A stretch of DNA of 64,000 nucleotides from Ichthyophis bannanicus (lineage: Eukaryota > Chordata > Amphibia > Gymnophiona > Ichthyophiidae), in assembly GCA_033557465.1 (NCBI GenBank), contig CM066033.1:910682808-910746807 (forward strand), in the 5' to 3' direction. The notes below the pieces were generated by a model, which made no database searches, had not been told where the DNA came from, and saw nothing but the letters and a program-made list of their open reading frames with translations. The position numbers and the translations under genes were made by a program. Position 1 is the stretch's first letter. Each line of letters opens with the position of its first letter. Positions 59,681-64,000 of the stretch are shown one piece after another.

Positions 59681-61750
59681 CTCCTCTGATAGAAGGCAGA
59701 TACCAAAACAGGTTGCAAAATCAAAATAAAATGAATTCAGTAGGCAGGCATATGTATACTGTCCCTAAACTGACCCTACAATGCCAATCCTGAAACAGTT
59801 TAAACAGATTGTATCAAAAAAACTATAACAAAAGACAAAATGCATAACCATGGCGGTAAAACTTCCACTGCAGAAACAAGGCAAGTAGAGACTGTCAGGG
59901 CAAATAAACAGATGATTTGTTTTCCAGCTGCCCGGGACATCACAAAGTCCAAAACTGGGTTTCAAAAGAAGTATCTTCAAAGAAAGATGAAAGAAGAAAT
60001 AAAGTCATCTTTAACAGCGCTAAATACTACAATGTCAGTAACACTGATATCAGAAGAGCGTCTTTTCGGTTCACAAAATGATGTCCTTTGGATTTCAAAA
60101 CTGCGACATGTGCTGGCAAAAAGCACCAGAAAATCAATAAGATTCAATTGCAAAAATCATCAATACATAGACATAGCGGGAGTCACTTCATTAATTCATT
60201 CTGAATAAGAACCCACTGGCTTACAGCCAGTCGGGAAAGCTTACAAAACATACAGATAACAGACATCAGAAATAGCCACAAACAACTTGAATAGTTTACA
60301 ATAACCATGGCACTCTTCCCAGTACATTCCTACATTTAAAACAAACCTTCCACTGCGATAATGTGAGCGCTACATTTTGGGAAACAAATTGCAGTTGAGA
60401 CAGGGAGGCTTTCCGATCCTTCTGAGCAATAGAAATTTGCTAGAAATTATTTACAGGAAATTAATAAATCTGGAAACTTACACAGTAACACCGGCGAAGT
60501 TAAAATAGGTTTCAATCTAGCACACCAGAGAGTGTTAGGGCAACTTCCCAGAAAGTAACATTTTAAAATAAAAACCGCAGTTTAGACAGATTAACCCTCA
60601 AACCTAACAGAACAATATAAGCTATTAAAAAACAGGAAATCTGACCAATAACATACTTAATTTAGTCTACATTAAAAACAAATCTTTCACATAATAAACT
60701 AAAAAGGAATGGTTGAGTCTCACATCAGATAATGCAGTTCCTAGGGCCGATGCAAATATGCAAGACTAACCTTCAAAAAGAGCAGATAAAAACAAAACTG
60801 CATTTTTCTTTGCCAAGTCATACTGAAAATAAGCAAATCACAAATCCACAACAAAAGTCCAGGGAGAAATTGGCAAAATCACATTATTTACTGCGCACAG
60901 GTTCTGCACAAGTCTATAAATCTTACCGTCAGCCTTCCGCAGACAGTCTCACTGAAGTCTTACATAAAGAAGTGACACTTTGTGTCTGGAGATCTTCAAA
61001 CATAGAACAACTTTCTTCACCAGCGGCTGCTGGCAGTGAACACAGCATGGGTCTAGGAAACTGAATTCCAGGTTTCACGACGATCTGCACAGCGGGATAG
61101 AAAGGCATCTGATATCTGATCCCAAGCTCTCCGGGATGAATGATTTCTGGAGATCGGCAGAACACGGCACTTCAGAAAGAATACAGCTGGAAATATCTTC
61201 ACACTCAGCCAGGATAGAGTGCAATCAGCTGCTTCTGGAGTTCTCTGACCATCAAGACTCTGATTCCGGAGACAGTCTCGCTTGCAAATGCTCAACAACA
61301 AGCTTATCTGAACTGTCTCGCTAAGGATTTCTTTGACCTTCTCTTGCTCTGACTCTGTCTCGCTAAGGATTCCTATCCCTCCCCCTGCTCCTGGGAGAAG
61401 TTGAGCAATTTAGTCATATCACAACAAATGTCAGCTTACTGTACTGAAACTTACAGCAGCTGTTCTAGCCGGCCAATCTGTTATTAAAAAAACTTTTTAC
61501 TCACGGGAATAACTCATTTACAAAAACAATTGGTGAGTTCTGAAAATATGTCCTTGCCTCACCAGAATGCTACACCTAGTGTGAAAATCTTTTCTCTCAC
61601 CCCTATTCTGCTTTAGAGATGTTAATCTTAACCAATCCTTTCACACTACTGTAAATGATTTTAACAGAAAATCATCTCTTTTTCTTTTATTAACCACTAA
61701 AACAAAATTATCTCTTTGAGTTTTCTCTTGGAAATTTATCACAGGGTATG
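59681..61750. other. ERV2 internal region without recognisable genes
   Basis: 2.1 kb where protease and RT would be expected. I find only short frames on both strands and no RT motif. A 16-bp repeat, CTGTCTCGCTAAGGAT, occurs twice at about 61313-61370. It is probably rearranged or replaced sequence. Confidence 0.5.
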
Positions 61751-62263
61751 TCACAAACTGGATAAAAAATCAGCTGGGTTATAAAACGCAGTTCTAAGCA
61801 AATTATCTAAAACAGCCCAAGTAGAACATGAACTATTATACTGACGTAACACAGTTTGAAGAAAACTTATAGCACTATGTAGTTGAATACATTTCTCTCT
61901 ATAGGTCATAAAATGCTTATTCAGACCCTTTTCAATATCATCAACAAGTTTACTCAAAATTCCTAATTCCTTTGTAGCAGAAATATCATTTCTTACTGTT
62001 TCCTTTAAGGAATCTATTATATGTACAGTACATTCTATTTCACAACTAAGAAGGACATTCATTTCTCTGAGCTGAGACACATTGCAAGTATCAAAATTCT
62101 TGATTTGTGCATTCCCTAATATTCTTTGCTTATTCCTTAACTCTACTTTTAATTTCGCTGCACGGGTGACTATCTCCCTCTCAGAAATTACATAATTCTC
62201 AGAACAAACAAGGGGAGACGTCAAGAATACACCTGGAACACTTCCAGCTTCAATTGCAGCCAC
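61751..62263 (-). pseudogene. ERV2 helical ORF of unknown role (possibly gag-derived)
   Basis: A 170-codon frame, predicted largely helical (EREIVTRAAKLKVELRNKQR, LSKLVDDIEKGLNKHFMTY), with scattered Cys. It follows the 62399-62719 frame after a few stops and lies in the gag position. No retroviral motif is definite. Confidence 0.4.
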
Positions 62264-62398
62264 CTCTGCATCATACTCTGGAGAAAAAATGACTGGGACC
62301 TTCCCTGCCTAGACATTATCAATCTCTTTCTCCTGTGGTTCACCCGTTTTATCAGCATTCACTAATCCAAAAAATTCATTCTTCAAATTATGTGCCAT

Positions 62399-62719
62399 TC
62401 ACTGCCACCAACCAAACACTAGCCCTTCACGGGCATCACATACTCTGTGTTTAGCCTGCAAAGCACATTTCAGATAACGAAGCTTATCTACAGAAAATGT
62501 TCCCTCCAAAGGAAACTGTAAAAGCACATTATTATTAGTCACTGCATACCAGTGCACAACATAATTAGTAGCTATATCTCCATATTTTTCACGCATACAA
62601 TAAGAAGGGCTACCTTTCTGAAGAGCTAAACTCATAGCCTTAACATGCCATTCACACAATTGAGACAACTCCTGTTCACCTAACAGATTGCTCATTGCTG
62701 GCACCATACTCACAAACAC
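62399..62719 (-). pseudogene. ERV2 gag-like N-terminal ORF
   Basis: A 106-codon frame directly after the 5' LTR and leader. It has a matrix-like pattern of aromatic residues (REKYGDIATNYVVHWYAVT, LRYLKCALQ) and position. There is no zinc knuckle or capsid homology to confirm it. Confidence 0.4.
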
Positions 62720-62771
62720 CTTCCCTCCTTGCCAGGAATGTCGAAATCTGCAGAACGGTCACGGCACAAAC

Positions 62772-63440
62772 TGAAGAGCTTACTTAACCCTCTCCTCACC
62801 AGCAACCTACTGGGCTCTTGAAGCTACAGAAAACTACATTCAAAACAATGGGAAGGTTAATCAAAAGACAGCAATAAAATACACACATCTATATAGAAAT
62901 ACACCAAAGCTTTAGTGGAGAGAAACTGAGAGAAACACATTCTCCCTGTTTAACTTACTAGCCATGGTTCACTTTATTTATAAGGCTCTTTTAGATGATA
63001 CAGCATAATTTCACTTTATTATTACACGTCAGGTATACGTATTCATCATATCATAGGTCAATGTCTAATCACTGTAAGTCAGTATGTGGAGACATACATG
63101 GGGTCCAAGACATAACTGTTTACTGCTACATAGGTCATTATGAGGAGACATACAGGATTCCAGGACATAATTGACATAATTGTTTACTGTTGACAGCTTG
63201 GTATCTAACAACCCTGAGTACTGCTTGATATCTGCTAACCCTGAGAGTATTTTAGCTAATAACCCTGAGACAGAGAGGCTAGAGTACAACCTTCCCTTTT
63301 CTTTATTTATGTAAACCTTCACTTAGTAAGCAAATATATGAAGTTTTATTTCTAAGCAAGGTTCTGAACAGAATTAACTCTTTCTCAGGTTTAGTCAGTC
63401 TAATAGTGTACAGTACCCTGTACAAACAAACATGCTTTCA
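62772..63440 (-). repeat. ERV2 5' LTR (669 bp)
   Basis: Same length as the other LTR. It is followed, on the minus strand, by GTTTGTGCCGTGACCG at 62771-62756, which partly matches a tRNA-His-type primer site; this is tentative. Confidence 0.95.
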
Positions 63441-64000
63441 CCAATGACATAGGAAAATGTGGTAGGGAGGTTCTGAAGGCTAAAGTTAGGCTTTTAGGTA
63501 GGAAGTTGAAATCCAAAACTTCCAGGGTAGCGTTCTCCGAAATGCTTCCCGTTCCACGTGCAGGACCCAAAAGGCAGGCAGAGCTCTGGAGTCTCAATGC
63601 GTGGATGAGACGATGGTGCAAGGATGACTATTTTGGATTTGTTAGGAACTGGGGAACATTCTGGGGAAAGGAGGGGCTCTTCCTAAGGGATGGGCTTCAC
63701 CTTAAGCGGGATGGAACTAGGCTGTTGTCATTAACCTTTAAAAAGGGGAGAGAGCAGCTTTTAAACTAGATAATAGGGGAAAGCCGACAGTCGCCCAAGA
63801 GCGCATAGTTCAGAAGAATGTATCCTTGAAGGATACTACCAAAAGCAGAGAGGGTCCAAAAAAGAGTAAAGTAGCCCAAATGCCCTTTGTATGGCACAGA
63901 CAGAGCTTAAAGATTCCAAATTACCCAGATTAATATGAATAGCTAGATTAATATGAATAAAATACAGTCTCTAAAATGTTTGTATGCAAATGCTTGAAGT
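63441..64000 (+). mobile_element. CR1-C segment 3: ORF1 end and ORF2 start
   Basis: ORF1 resumes right after ERV2 with NDIGKCGREVLKAKVRLLG, TSRVAFSEMLPVPRAGPKRQ, WMRRWCKDDYFGFVRNWGTF and RDGLHLKRDGTRLLSLTFKK, ending at 63769. This is the C-terminal half of the CR1 esterase-like domain, including the His of DGLH. A 200-bp spacer follows, then NMNKIQSLKCLYANA near 63952, the start of the CR1 ORF2 endonuclease, which runs off the right edge. Confidence 0.87.

Larger units (their letters stand above)
56405..63440 (-). mobile_element. ERV2: defective gammaretrovirus-like provirus (minus strand)
   Basis: It is 7036 bp, with 669-bp LTRs at both ends and CCAAT duplicated at 56400-56404 and 63441-63445. 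Orientation follows from a polypurine tract (CAGAGGAGGGAC, minus strand, 57085-57074) next to the left LTR, and from the order gag-like, integrase, env along the minus strand. Protease and RT are not recognisable. The interior is short and full of stops, so the copy depends on proteins from elsewhere. The LTRs differ at only three sites. Confidence 0.9.

Noticed and set aside
59840..60208. 122-codon plus-strand frame in ERV2
   Set aside because: Opposite to the provirus, with no heptads or motif; less coding-like than the 57871 frame.

Overview
The window looks like repeat-packed vertebrate nuclear DNA. I recognise no host protein gene, rRNA gene or functional tRNA gene. Almost everything from base 3409 to the right edge is transposable elements, many nested inside one another. 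Tyrosine-recombinase (DIRS) elements, CR1 and L2-clade LINEs, gammaretrovirus-like ERVs and an MIR-like tRNA SINE together suggest an amphibian-type genome. A caecilian is my best guess, but this is inference from repeat content only.

Layout. 1-690: 3' end of a DIRS element (DIRS-A). 691-3408: no recognisable gene. 3409-16896: a gammaretrovirus-like provirus (ERV1) with 561-bp LTRs, a tRNA-Gly type primer site and broken gag, pol and env. Its env is split by a CR1 fragment, and its 3' LTR is split by a complete DNA transposon (14051-16874) with an intact 574-aa transposase-like ORF. About 17480-47519: one old plus-strand CR1 copy (CR1-A) in five collinear pieces. They are separated by DIRS-B (about 17701-32888), DIRS-D (33290-39023), a truncated L2-type LINE (minus, about 39940-41820) and a full-length L2-type LINE with a 1024-codon intact ORF (minus, about 42167-46742). 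DIRS-B itself contains the nearly intact DIRS-C (18029-23638), another L2-type LINE (25597-29171) and a SINE (30755-31093). 47520-53410: degraded DIRS-E, carrying a hammerhead-like Penelope fragment and three pieces of LINE 3' ends. 53411-64000: a second CR1 fragment, a DIRS gag fragment, then a third CR1 (CR1-C). CR1-C's first ORF is interrupted by a 1441-bp solo LTR (54859-56299, with a 352-codon ORF inside the LTR) and by a 7.0-kb minus-strand defective provirus (ERV2, 56405-63440) whose two LTRs differ at 3 of 669 positions.

How the parts relate. The nesting gives a relative clock: CR1-A and CR1-C are oldest, DIRS-B sits in CR1-A, and DIRS-C, the LINE and the SINE sit in DIRS-B. The youngest-looking items are the ERV2 insertion, the L2 element with an open ORF, the DNA transposon inside the ERV1 LTR and the CR1 fragment inside ERV1 env. 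DIRS-C and DIRS-D preserve the full DIRS plan: inverted terminal repeats, gag, overlapping RT/RNase H/methyltransferase-like ORF, tyrosine recombinase, and an internal complementary region that joins the complements of both element ends.
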